Source: Klenkia brasiliensis
GTDB lineage: Bacteria > Actinomycetota > Actinomycetes > Mycobacteriales > Geodermatophilaceae
DNA length: 64,000 bases
NCBI RefSeq assembly: GCF_900100695.1
Contig: NZ_FNCF01000003.1
Span: 620,001-684,000, forward strand
Direction: 5' to 3'
Position 1 is the first letter of the stretch. The number at the start of each line of letters is the position of its first letter. Below are positions 32,381-42,100 of this stretch, in pieces. The notes under the pieces are model-generated. The model saw only the letters and a list, made by a program, of their open reading frames with translations, was not told the DNA's origin and did no database searches. The position numbers and the translations under genes were made by a program.

Positions 32381-33628
32381 TCAGTCCCCAGTCGCGTCGG
32401 GCGGCGAATCCTGGCCGCGCCGACGAAGACCGCCTATACCGCTGGAAATCCGCCCGGTCACCGACTTGGCGCGGTCGAAGGTCTCGACGCCGACGCGACG
32501 GGAAGCAGTGAGCCCGTCCGCCCCGGTCTCGAGCACCCTGCCCCTGAACTCCGTCGCCGCCTCGGTCCACGCCCGCGCAGCGAGAAGCTCCCGATCCGTC
32601 TCGATGGCAAGGGGCTGGTGGAAGTCCGCGATGGCGGTAGCAACCTTGCCACTGGACTGCACGATCGCCGGCGACTGCATGGGGTTTAATAACACCTTTG
32701 CATTCGCCGCTCGTGCGGCCTCCGCCATGCGGGTCAGGAGATGGCTAGTCACCTTGGCAATGCCCTCCACCCGCTGCTGTCGAACCACCTTCAGACCGAT
32801 GCGGTGACCATCGAAATCGTCCGGTGCGGCCTCGAGGACTCGGTCGATCTCAAGCACCGCAATTGCGTCCTGGAGCTGGACCGTTCGGGCGAGGACACCC
32901 AGCCATTCCTCGGCCTTCGTGGCGGCCACCTTGGTCGTGTCCGCCAGGTCCGCGATCTTCGAGGTGCGCTCAGCCTTCTCAGCCATCGCTTCCAACTGGC
33001 GCAGGGCGTACGCCTGCGTGCGCGCGATCGTCGACGACGAGTGCTGCACTTTGGACCACGTGACTTCATTTACCCGGCCCGCCTGCTTCCGGAGGACCAT
33101 GGCTTCGTCGATGTCCAAGCCCACGCCGATGAGGTCGGCGTACACAGCGTCCTCCTGGGCGCGAAGGACGTCATCGAGCTTGGCATCGATCTTGGCCAGG
33201 TAGTCGGTGATCTCGTCCATGGCCTGCTGCATGGCGAGCTGGGTCATGATGCCGGCGGCACCGGTGAGGAGTGCGGGGTTGCTCGCCAGGGCCCCCACCC
33301 CGCCGTCGATCTGCAGCCAGTTCGTGATGGAGCCGGGCTGGCCGATCATGGCGTGGCTGACGCCGGGGGTCTTGCTGTTCATCAGCCCGTACTTCTTGAC
33401 CAATTGCGCCGACTCGGGCGTGAGCTTGACCCACCTCCCTGAGTTCTCGGCGAGCGTCGCCCCTGCCTGGACGAGAGCCCCGCCCGCACTGAGCACGCCA
33501 CCGAGCCGCGAGAGCTCGAGCTCCCGCGCCGACAACCCCTCGTCGGCGACGAAGCGTCGAATGGCGGACGGCTCACCGATGATGGCCAGGCCGTCGCCAT
33601 CGCTGATGAGCTGGATGTCACTGGTCAC
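32381..33628 (-). CDS. Unknown protein with hydrophobic and coiled-coil parts
   Basis: 415 residues. The N-terminal ~40 residues are compact ('LISDGDGLAIIGEPSAIRRFV'). A glycine/alanine-rich hydrophobic patch follows (about 110-135, 'GGVGALASNPALLTGAAGIM'), and then a long helical, probably coiled-coil region with 'ITDYLAKIDAKLDDVLRAQED' and 'ALRQLEAMAEKAERTSKIADLAD'. It lacks a catalytic motif. It is placed between an exonuclease-BRCT gene and a NucS-like nuclease on one transcript. Membrane association or pore-like assembly is possible from the hydrophobic segment, but this is inference. Confidence 0.7.
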   Translation of the reverse strand: MTSDIQLISDGDGLAIIGEPSAIRRFVADEGLSARELELSRLGGVLSAGGALVQAGATLAENSGRWVKLTPESAQLVKKYGLMNSKTPGVSHAMIGQPGSITNWLQIDGGVGALASNPALLTGAAGIMTQLAMQQAMDEITDYLAKIDAKLDDVLRAQEDAVYADLIGVGLDIDEAMVLRKQAGRVNEVTWSKVQHSSSTIARTQAYALRQLEAMAEKAERTSKIADLADTTKVAATKAEEWLGVLARTVQLQDAIAVLEIDRVLEAAPDDFDGHRIGLKVVRQQRVEGIAKVTSHLLTRMAEAARAANAKVLLNPMQSPAIVQSSGKVATAIADFHQPLAIETDRELLAARAWTEAATEFRGRVLETGADGLTASRRVGVETFDRAKSVTGRISSGIGGLRRRGQDSPPDATGD

Positions 33629-33683
33629 GCTCGAACTCCTTGGACCTAGAAGGACGTCGGTACCGCGCTGGCGGCAGATGGAG

Positions 33684-34970
33684 TCAGCTCACCGCCAGGG
33701 ACTCCCAGAAAACGGCCTCGCCAATCACCCGGATGCCGAGGGCGCGAGCCTTGCGCGCTTTGCCCGACTGCGACTCCGGGTCGGCGCAGACCACGACGTC
33801 GGTCTTGCCGGAGACCGACGCAACCGGGACCAGGCCGGCCTGACGTGCGGCGTCCTCGAACGCCGACCGCGGACGCGACATCTCGCCCGTGAACACGATC
33901 TTGCTGCCGGCCGCGAAGCCGGCAGCGGGACGACGCGGTATGGCCACCCGGGCACCGGACCTCACCATCGTGAGCGCGACGTCCACGTCGCTGGCCCTGA
34001 GCCCGAGGAGGGTGGCGACCCGGTCGAGGTCGGACCTCTCCGCGTCGGTGACCACGTCATCGGCCAGAGCGACGGTGGCCAGGGCGTCGAGGTAGAGCCG
34101 GTGGGCGGCCTTGACGTGCTCGGAACCGCATCCGAGTTCACCGGCGAGTGCGACCAACTGGTCCGCCTCGTCGACGGTGACCAAGCGGTCCTCCAGCACC
34201 TGATCGAGCACACCCAGGTACGGGGCCATCGTGAGCGGTGCCCCACTGAGTTCGGGCAGGGCGGAGACGAGCGTCGCCAGGTACCCGTCGCGCTGCCGGA
34301 CGCGTGCCGCCGCGGCGTCCCGAGGCATGCTGCGGCACGGGTTGACGAAGGGGCGGCGACTCGCCGCAACCCCAGCAACGAGCGTGGCCCAGTCGAGCTC
34401 GGCGACCGACCGCGAGCCGAGGTAGCTCCCGTCGATGTCGAAGTCGACCGCCAGCGCGGCGTCCAGGAGTGCCAGCTCTCCGAGCGTTTCCCGCAACCGG
34501 GTGAGCGCGGTGGCGGTGGCGCGGGCGTCCGACAGCGCGGCGTGCGCCTGGTCGTTCTCGATCGAGAGCGCGTCGCACACCGCGGCGAGTGACCGGATCG
34601 ACCGGTCGAGGTGCCCGGCCAACCGCATCGTGCACAGTGCGGGCGTGAGTGCCACCGGTAGACCGGCACGGCCGAACTCGCGGCTGAGGAAGCGTAGGTC
34701 GAACAGCGCGTTGTGCGCGACGACCACCCGCCCGGACAGCAGCGCGCTGAGGTACGGCGCGATGTCGTCGAAGCTCGGCGCGCCGACCACGTCGGAGGCG
34801 CGAATGCCGTGGATGGACGTCGGGCCGACATCACGGCCCGGGTCGACGAGGGTGGCGAATTCGTGCTCGACGGACCCGTGGTCGTCCAGGAGGACGACGC
34901 CCACCTCGATCACCCGATCGGTGCTCGGCAGCACACCCGTCGTCTCCAGGTCGACAACAGCAACGCTCAT
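33684..34970 (-). CDS. DnaQ-like 3'-5' exonuclease with BRCT domain
   Basis: 428 residues from ATG 34970; a GGGGGAGACGGG run precedes it. Residues 1-~170 are a DEDDh exonuclease: 'VDLETTG' (motif I), 'AHNALFDLRFL' (II) and 'HAALSDARAT' (III). A middle region with 'VVTDAERSDLDRVATLLGL' resembles a TerB-like helical domain. The last ~75 residues are a BRCT domain ('GSKIVFTGEMSRPRSAFEDAARQAG'). Such proteins resemble the epsilon subunit of DNA polymerase III but are accessory. It leads a three-gene operon with an unknown protein and a NucS-like nuclease. Confidence 0.87.
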   Translation of the reverse strand: MSVAVVDLETTGVLPSTDRVIEVGVVLLDDHGSVEHEFATLVDPGRDVGPTSIHGIRASDVVGAPSFDDIAPYLSALLSGRVVVAHNALFDLRFLSREFGRAGLPVALTPALCTMRLAGHLDRSIRSLAAVCDALSIENDQAHAALSDARATATALTRLRETLGELALLDAALAVDFDIDGSYLGSRSVAELDWATLVAGVAASRRPFVNPCRSMPRDAAAARVRQRDGYLATLVSALPELSGAPLTMAPYLGVLDQVLEDRLVTVDEADQLVALAGELGCGSEHVKAAHRLYLDALATVALADDVVTDAERSDLDRVATLLGLRASDVDVALTMVRSGARVAIPRRPAAGFAAGSKIVFTGEMSRPRSAFEDAARQAGLVPVASVSGKTDVVVCADPESQSGKARKARALGIRVIGEAVFWESLAVS

Positions 34971-35023
34971 CCCGTCTCCCCCGTGATGGCCGCCCGAGTC
35001 GCGCGGCTCCCAGCCACGTTGCC

Positions 35024-35206
35024 ATGGCTGGTCACGACCGCCCAGCACTTCGACACCGGATCGGCCCATCGAGTCTCAGGTGCCCCACATGCACCTCTGA
35101 GCGTGGACGGCCCTGCATCGAAGCTGTAGACAGGCGGCGGACCAGGGAGCCCTCGGGCGCCAGCCTTGCCCTCAGGCCCTACGAGCCGATGGAGACGATC
35201 CGGTGA
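35024..35206 (+). CDS. Small zinc-finger protein coupled to DUF6308-like gene
   Basis: 60 residues. 'LRCPTCTSERGRPC' has the CPxC...G.PC pattern of small actinobacterial/phage zinc fingers, followed by a basic region ('DRRRTRE'). Its stop overlaps the GTG of the next gene by 4 bases (GTGA, 35203-35206), which argues that the frame is translated. No clear ribosome-binding site is seen at ATG 35024, so the start is uncertain. It is divergent from the exonuclease-BRCT gene, 53 bases away. Confidence 0.55.
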   Translation: MAGHDRPALRHRIGPSSLRCPTCTSERGRPCIEAVDRRRTREPSGASLALRPYEPMETIR

Positions 35207-35955
35207 CCGTCCTGGACCTGCCCAGCTGCGGGGCCCCGATCCTGTATGACGACGCCCTGGCCGCCGTGATCGGCTACTGCCTCGGGAAACGGCCGCTCAC
35301 CGTGGGCACACCGAGCTATCCCGCGGGTATCACCGTCGACGTCCCGCGATTCGCCTACAGCGTCTATGACGGAACCCCGGCGGCCGATGACGATGGCATC
35401 GCACCGCTCGACGTCCTCGTCACCGATGGCATGAACGCTCAGCTCGACCAGCGTGTCATCGAGGCCCTGCTGGATGCAGGCCGAAGAGCCTGGCCCCACA
35501 TGCGGTCCGCCCGGGACCTCGCCGCTGGCCGCTCCTTCTGGGAACTGAACGCGTCGGCGGTCGGTCTCCAGCCACCGGCAGGCAGTCCAGGTGAGGCGAT
35601 GACCAAGGCCTGGTCGGAGCTGATGTCCACCAACGGGGTCGACATCGCGCGCGCCCACAAGTTGCTGCACCACAAGCTGCCCTGCCTCTTCCCGCTCATC
35701 GATCGCCAGACGAGGCCCGCCCTGAGGACGCTGGCGGCGCGGCGCGGGGTCGGGTTGTGGGCCGTCATCCACCACGAGCTGACGACGAACGCCGACGCCT
35801 TCGACCGCCTCGAGGCTGAGGTGAACGACCTTCTCCTAGCCCGGGGACATGTACCGATCTACCGGCTGCGGCTCCACGACATCCTTCTGTGGCTGCTCAC
35901 GAGCAACCACTGGGACGTGGCGTCGATGCAGGGACGGCAAGTTCTCGGCTCGTAG
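35203..35955 (+). CDS. DUF6308-like protein
   Basis: 250 residues, GTG start overlapping the small zinc-finger gene. 'YDDALAAVIGYCLG', 'APLDVLVTDGMNAQLDQRVIEALLDAG', 'KLLHHKLPCLFPLIDRQT' and 'RLRLHDILLWLLT' fit proteins annotated as DUF6308 in actinobacteria, whose role is unknown. The protein is probably cytoplasmic and alpha-helical. Its neighbours are nucleases and helicases, so an accessory part in DNA processing is possible. Confidence 0.68.
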   Translation: MTVLDLPSCGAPILYDDALAAVIGYCLGKRPLTVGTPSYPAGITVDVPRFAYSVYDGTPAADDDGIAPLDVLVTDGMNAQLDQRVIEALLDAGRRAWPHMRSARDLAAGRSFWELNASAVGLQPPAGSPGEAMTKAWSELMSTNGVDIARAHKLLHHKLPCLFPLIDRQTRPALRTLAARRGVGLWAVIHHELTTNADAFDRLEAEVNDLLLARGHVPIYRLRLHDILLWLLTSNHWDVASMQGRQVLGS

Positions 35956-36044
35956 GCAGCCCTGAACTGACGCCTTCGAGGGATCCCGGTTGTCGGTGAC
36001 GGCTGTTACGGTCCGAGCCAGTTCTGATCACGGGGGATCACCAC

Positions 36045-39000
36045 ATGACCGCGTACGGGCAGCCTGCGCTGCGCGAGCTCCGCGACGTCGTCCGCGAGCT
36101 CAAGGCCGGCGACCCGATGACGCCGGTGACCATCCTGATGCCGAACAACCTGGCCGGCATCGTGGCTCGGCGGTTCCTGGCACACGGGCTCGGCGACGGC
36201 CACCACGGCGTCGCGGCGATCTTCCCGACCACGGCGAAGCGCCTCGCGGAGCAGCTCGCCGCGGCCGCCCTGCACCCCCGCCGCCCCTCCACCGGACCCG
36301 TCCTCGCCGCCGCCTGGCGGGCCGCTCTGCACCATGACGCCGGCGTCTTCTCGAAGGTTGCGAAGCACCCGGCCACCGTGCAGGCCCTCGTCCGCGCCGG
36401 CCGCGAGCTGCGCGACCTCGACGACACCGCCCTCGATGCCCTCGCCGAGGTTCAGCCGCTCGGCCCCGACCTGGTCCGCATGCACCGCAGCGTCCAGGCG
36501 TCGCTGGCTTCCGCCTGGTACGACCAGCACGACCTGCTCGTCACCGCCGCCGCCATCTCCCGAGACCACCCGGAGCGCATCGCCGAGCTCGGCGCCGTCG
36601 TCCTCTACCTCCCCCAGGTACTCGACCAGGCCGAGGCCGCCTTCGTGCTCGCGCTCCGTGGAGCCGGCACGGTGCACACCGTCGCGGGTCTGACAGGTTT
36701 CCCGAAGGCGGATGCCGCCGTCCACCGGTCGCTGGCCCGCGTCGGCACCAGCGCGACCACCGCCGACGCATGGCCCATCGCGACGGCCGTCCTCACCGCG
36801 TCCGACGCCGACGATGAGGTCAGGTGCGTCGTCCGCGAGGTGGTGCAGGCGCTCTCCACCACACCCGCTCACCGCGTCGCCGTTCTCTACACAGCGCAGA
36901 ACCCGTACGCCCGACTGCTCCACGAGCACCTCGACGCCGCGGACATCGTCGTGAACGGGCCCGGCACCCGTCCTGTCCAGGAGCGGGCGCTCGCCCGTGC
37001 CGTGCTCGAGCTCATCGACCTCGCCGGCGACGGACCCAACCGCGACGTCCCCCGCGGCGACCTCTTCCGGGTCCTCGCGACCGCCCCGATGCACACCGCT
37101 GCCGGCGACCCCATCCCGGTCAGCCGCTGGGAGCGCCTCTCGCGCACGGCCGGCGTGGTGCACGGCACCGACTGGGCCACCCGGCTGAGCCGCTACGCCG
37201 ACGACGAGCGCGGACGCCTCGACGCGGAGCAGGCCAGCGACGACCTCAGGCCCGGCATGGTCGCCCGACTCACCGCGAACATCGACAACGCCGAGGCGCT
37301 GCGCGACTTCGCCTGCAGCCTCCGCGACCGCCTGGCGGAGGGGCGGACGCTCCGATCCTGGCGGTTGCTGAGCGACTGGGCACTCCGGCTCCTGCACGAC
37401 CTCATCGGCGAGCCCGAGACGCTCACCCGCCTGCCCGACGAGGAGCAGCACGCCGCCGTCGCCACCGAGGCGGCGCTGCGCGGGGTTGCCGTCCTCGACG
37501 GACTCGACGGCGGTGAGCCGTCCCTCACCGCACTCCGCGAGACCGTCGCCGACCAGCTCGAGGCTGCGCTGCCGCGGGTGGGCCGCTTCGGCGACGGCGT
37601 CTTCGTCGGTCCGGTGTCCAGCGCCATCGGGCTGGACGCCGACCGCGTCTTCGTGCTCGGCCTGGCCGAATCGGTCTTCCCCGGCCGACTGAAGGAGGAC
37701 CCGCTGCTGCCGGAGCGGGCACGCGACGTAGCGGGTGGCCAGCTGCTCGGCTATCGCGAACGGCTCGACGCACAGCACCGCCACCTGCTCGCCGCGTTCT
37801 CCGCGGCCCCGGAGGTCACGGCGAGCTTCCCCCGCGGCGACCTGCGCACCAAGAGCCAGCACCTCCCTAGCCGCTGGCTGCTGCCGACTCTGCGCGCCCT
37901 GACCGGCAACCCGAAGCTCGCCGCGACCGAGTGGGAGAAGCACTCGAGCCACTGGACGACATCGCCGTCCTTCGCGAGCTCCCTCACCACGACCCCAGCA
38001 CCCGCCAGCGAGCAGGAGTGGCGCACGCAGACCGCGCACGCCGGGGTCGACCTGGACGACGACGTAGCCGCGGCCGCCGCACACCTCCTCCGCGAGCGGT
38101 CCGCGCCGCGCTTCACCCGGTTCGACGGCGATCTCTCCGGCGTCGAAGGCCTGCCCGACCACGCCGACGGCCGACGGGTCGTCTCCCCCACCGCCCTCGA
38201 GAAGTACGCGGGGTGCCCGCACGCGTACTTCGTCTCGCGCATGCTCGGCGTCGAGCAGGTGGAGCAGCCCGAGGACGTCGTCGAGGCCAGCGCCGCCGAC
38301 ATCGGTACGCTCATGCACGAGAGCTTCGACGCGCTGTGCCGGGAATTCGCCGGGCGCCTGCCAGGCCACGGTGCACCCTGGAGCGCCGAGCAACACGAGC
38401 GGCTCGTGCAGATCTGTGCCGAGAAGGGCGCCGAGCTGGAGAAGGACGGCCGCGCGGGTCATCCGCGGCTCTGGGAACGGACCATCGCCCGCGTCACGGC
38501 TGACCTCACCGCCATGCTGCAGGCCGACGACGTCTGGCGGGCCGAGCACCGAGCGGCTGTCATCGCCAGCGAGCTGGCCTTCGGCATGAAGGGCGCGGAC
38601 CCGGTGGCCATCCCGCTCCCCGACGGCTCCATGCTGCTCATGCGGGGAGCCGCAGACAAGGTCGACGCGGCTGAGGACGGGCGGCTATTCGTCACCGACA
38701 TCAAGAGCGGCAGCCAGCGGTCCTTCGAGGCCATCACGAAGGACCCGGTCGCCGGAGGCACCAAGCTGCAGCTGCCGGTCTACGCTCACGCCGCCCGCGC
38801 CCAGCACGGCGAGGACGCCGAGGTCCAGGCCGCCTACTGGTTCGTCCGACGCGACAAGGGCCGCATCGAGGTCCCGCTCAGCGACGAGGTCGAGCAGATC
38901 TACGCACAGACCCTGCAGACCATCGTCACCGGCATCCGCCGCGGCCTGTTCCCGCCGAAGCCACCCGCCGAGGCCGACTTCAGCTGGGTGCAGTGCCATT

Positions 39001-39122
39001 TCTGCAACCCCGACGGCATCGGCCACTCCGACGCCCGCCGCCGGTGGGAACAGAGCAAGGACGACCCCGCACTCCGCGACCTCGTCGACCTGATCGAGCC
39101 GACCACCGGAGCGGCGCCGTGA
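36045..39122 (+). CDS. AddB-like helicase-fold / PD-(D/E)XK nuclease
   Basis: 1025 residues. The N-terminal 700 residues resemble the inactivated helicase fold of AddB ('VTILMPNNLAGIVARRFLA', 'VAVLYTAQNPYARLLHEHL', 'DRVFVLGLAESVFPG'), without an intact Walker A. The C-terminal ~310 residues are a RecB-like nuclease: 'VSPTALEKYAGCPHAYF', 'ADIGTLMHESFDALCREF', 'VTDIKSG' (D-x-K) and 'LQLPVYAHAA'. Cysteines in 'GCPHAYF' and 'QCHFCNPDG' may hold part of an iron-sulphur cluster. Its stop overlaps the GTG of the AddA-like gene, so both subunits are made together and should form a DNA end-resecting enzyme. Confidence 0.85.
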   Translation: MTAYGQPALRELRDVVRELKAGDPMTPVTILMPNNLAGIVARRFLAHGLGDGHHGVAAIFPTTAKRLAEQLAAAALHPRRPSTGPVLAAAWRAALHHDAGVFSKVAKHPATVQALVRAGRELRDLDDTALDALAEVQPLGPDLVRMHRSVQASLASAWYDQHDLLVTAAAISRDHPERIAELGAVVLYLPQVLDQAEAAFVLALRGAGTVHTVAGLTGFPKADAAVHRSLARVGTSATTADAWPIATAVLTASDADDEVRCVVREVVQALSTTPAHRVAVLYTAQNPYARLLHEHLDAADIVVNGPGTRPVQERALARAVLELIDLAGDGPNRDVPRGDLFRVLATAPMHTAAGDPIPVSRWERLSRTAGVVHGTDWATRLSRYADDERGRLDAEQASDDLRPGMVARLTANIDNAEALRDFACSLRDRLAEGRTLRSWRLLSDWALRLLHDLIGEPETLTRLPDEEQHAAVATEAALRGVAVLDGLDGGEPSLTALRETVADQLEAALPRVGRFGDGVFVGPVSSAIGLDADRVFVLGLAESVFPGRLKEDPLLPERARDVAGGQLLGYRERLDAQHRHLLAAFSAAPEVTASFPRGDLRTKSQHLPSRWLLPTLRALTGNPKLAATEWEKHSSHWTTSPSFASSLTTTPAPASEQEWRTQTAHAGVDLDDDVAAAAAHLLRERSAPRFTRFDGDLSGVEGLPDHADGRRVVSPTALEKYAGCPHAYFVSRMLGVEQVEQPEDVVEASAADIGTLMHESFDALCREFAGRLPGHGAPWSAEQHERLVQICAEKGAELEKDGRAGHPRLWERTIARVTADLTAMLQADDVWRAEHRAAVIASELAFGMKGADPVAIPLPDGSMLLMRGAADKVDAAEDGRLFVTDIKSGSQRSFEAITKDPVAGGTKLQLPVYAHAARAQHGEDAEVQAAYWFVRRDKGRIEVPLSDEVEQIYAQTLQTIVTGIRRGLFPPKPPAEADFSWVQCHFCNPDGIGHSDARRRWEQSKDDPALRDLVDLIEPTTGAAP

Positions 39123-42100
39123 CCCACGCTCTGCAGGACGACGACGCCCGGCGGGCCATCCGCGAGGACACCGACCGCACGCTGTTCGTCGAGGCCGGCG
39201 CAGGCTCGGGCAAGACGCGCAGTCTCGTCGAGCGCATCCACCACCTCGTGGTCCACGACGGTGTCCCGCTGCGCTGCATCGCCGCCGTCACCTTCACCGA
39301 GAAGGCCGGCGCCGAGCTGCGCGACCGGCTGCGCGCCACGCTGGAGCAGGCGGACGACGAGCGCGCCGACGAAGCACTCGACGACCTCGACGGTGCAGCC
39401 ATCGGCACCCTGCACTCCTTCGCGCAGCGCATCCTTGCCGAGCACCCCATCGAGGCCGGCCTGCCGCCCCTCATCGAGGTAGCCGACGAGCTCAGCTCCG
39501 CCGTGGCTTTCGAGGCGCGGTGGGCGGAGCAGCGCCGGCAGCTGCTGGACGACGACACGATCGCCGAGCCGCTGATGCTGGCGATGTCGGCCGGCGTCAA
39601 GCTGGAGAACCTGCGGTCCCTGGCGAAGCTGTTCAACGCCGACTGGGACCTGGTCGCCGAGCGCGTCCTCGCCGGCCCGCAGTCGGCGACGCCCAGCCTG
39701 ACCGGGGTCCGTGAGCTGGCCGACCGGGCGGCGACGCTCGCTGCCCGCGCCGACGCCTGCCTCTCGGCCGACGACAAGTTCCTGCCGCACCTGGCCAAGC
39801 TCGGCGCCTGGGGGACGACGCTCGCCGGGGCCAGCGACGCCGGTCTCCAGCTCGCCGCTCTCGGCACCGCGGCTGACCTCAAGTTCAGCTACGGCCAGGC
39901 CGGCAACTGGGGCGGGAAGCAAGCGCTCGACGGGCTGAAGGACGAATGCCGGCAGCTCGTCGTGGACGCCGCCGCGGCCGTCGCCGCCGTCCTCGAGCCG
40001 ACCTTGCGCATCCTGTCCCGCTGGATCGCCGAGCGGGTGCTGGAAGCTGCGGAGAAGCGCCGCGAGGCCGGCCGCCTGGAGTTCCACGACCTGCTGGTGA
40101 TCGCACGCGAGGTGCTCCGCGGTGAGGACGGCGCCCCGGTGCGCGCCGCACTGCAGGACCGGTACCAGCGCCTGCTGCTCGACGAGTTCCAGGACACCGA
40201 CCCCATCCAGATCGAGCTCGCCGTCCGCATCGCCGGTGGGTCGGCGGCCTCGGCTGATCGGTGGGAGGACGTCGACGTCCCGCCGGGCTCCCTGTTCGTG
40301 GTCGGCGACCCCAAGCAATCCATCTACCGGTTCCGCCGGGCCGACATCGCGATGTACATGAAGGCGCAGGACGTCGTCGGGGAGCACGTCAGCCTGACGA
40401 CGAACTTCCGCACCGTCGCGCCGGTGGTGGACTGGGTCAACAGCGTGTTCGACCGGCTGATCGTGGCCGAGCCCGATCGGCAGCCTGCGTTCCAGCCCTT
40501 GGTTCCTGACCGCCCCGCGCATGACGGCGCTCCCGCGGTCGTCGTCCTGGGCGCGGAGCCGCACCAGGGGCTCCCCCGGTCGAGCGCGTCGATCCTGCGG
40601 GAGCGGGAGGCCGCTGACGTCGCTGGCGTCATCCGCCGGGCGGTGGAGGAGGGCTGGCCGGTCTGCGTCGACGGGGAGTGGCGGCCGGCCCGGCTGGACG
40701 ACGTCGCCGTCCTGCTGCCGGCCCGCACGTCGCTGCCGTTCCTCGAGTCTGCCCTCGATCGGGCAGGCATCGCGTACCGGGCCGAGTCCAGCTCGCTGGT
40801 CTACGAGGCGCAGGAGGTCCGCGACCTGATGGCCGCGGCGCGGGCGATCGCCGACCCGTCCGACGCGTTGTCTCTGGTGACCGCGCTGAGGTCGCCACTG
40901 TTCGGCTGCGGGGACGACGACCTGTGGACCTGGAAGCACGGGCGCGGGGCCCTGAGCGTCATCGCCCCGCTCGACGAGGCACGGGCGGACCATCCCGTCG
41001 GCCCGTCACTCGCCTACCTGCAGAAGCTGCACCGGGCGGCTCGATGGATGGCACCGAGCGAGGTGCTGACCCGGCTCGTCGCCGACCGCCGCATGCTCGA
41101 GGTCGCCGCGCAGGGCCCGCAGGCTCGTGACCAGTGGCGGCGGCTGCGGTTCGTCATCGACCAGGCCCGCGCGTGGGCAGAGTCCGAGCACGGTGGGCTG
41201 CGGGCCTACCTGGCGTGGGCGCAGCAGCAGAGCGGCGATTCGTCGCGGGTCGTCGAGTCGGCGCTGCCCGAGACGGATGCCGAGGCCGTGCGCATCATGA
41301 CCGTGCACGGCGCCAAGGGGCTCGAGTTCCCGATCGTCGTGATGAGCGGCATGACCTCGGGCCAGCGCCGGCCCGGTGGCGTGCGGGTGCTCTGGACCGC
41401 CGACGGCTACGAGGTGTCAATCCGCAAGGGCGTCACGACCGGCGACTTCGACGTGGCCGCGCCCGTCGACGAGCAGATGGACGACCGAGAGCGCCGCCGA
41501 CTGCTGTACGTCGCGGCAACGCGAGCGCGGGACCACCTCGTCGTCTCCCTTCACCGGTCGTCCGGGACCTCCCAGACGAGCGCGAAGCTGCTGGCCGACG
41601 ACGGCGGCGCACGGTCCGGCGCCGAGGCGTGGTCGGTCGACCAGCTCCCTGCGGGCGCCGCGCAACCGTCCATCACCACCGGCCGGATTGCCCCGCCAGA
41701 CCGTGAAGCATGGTGGGCCACCGTCAGCCCGGCGCGCGAGGCGAGCCGACGCACGTCGGCCGTCTCCGCATCCGGACTGGAGGGAAGCGAGCCTGCGGTG
41801 GCCCTCGGGGTCGACGACGCGGGCCTGGCCAAGGGCACGCAGAACATCGACCTCCCGCCGTGGTCGAAGGGGAGGTACGGGACGGCGATCGGCCGGGCGG
41901 TGCACGCAGTGCTGCAGACCGTCGACTTGTTGACGGGTGCCGGACTCGACGAAGCCGTGGCGGCGCAGTGCGCCGCGGAGGGCGTCGAGCCGCACGCCGA
42001 GGTCGTCACGGCCTTGGTGCGTTCTGCCCTCGACTCGAAGCTGATCCGCGAGACGGCCAGAAGACCCCATTGGCGCGAGATGTACGTCGGCGCGGTCCAA

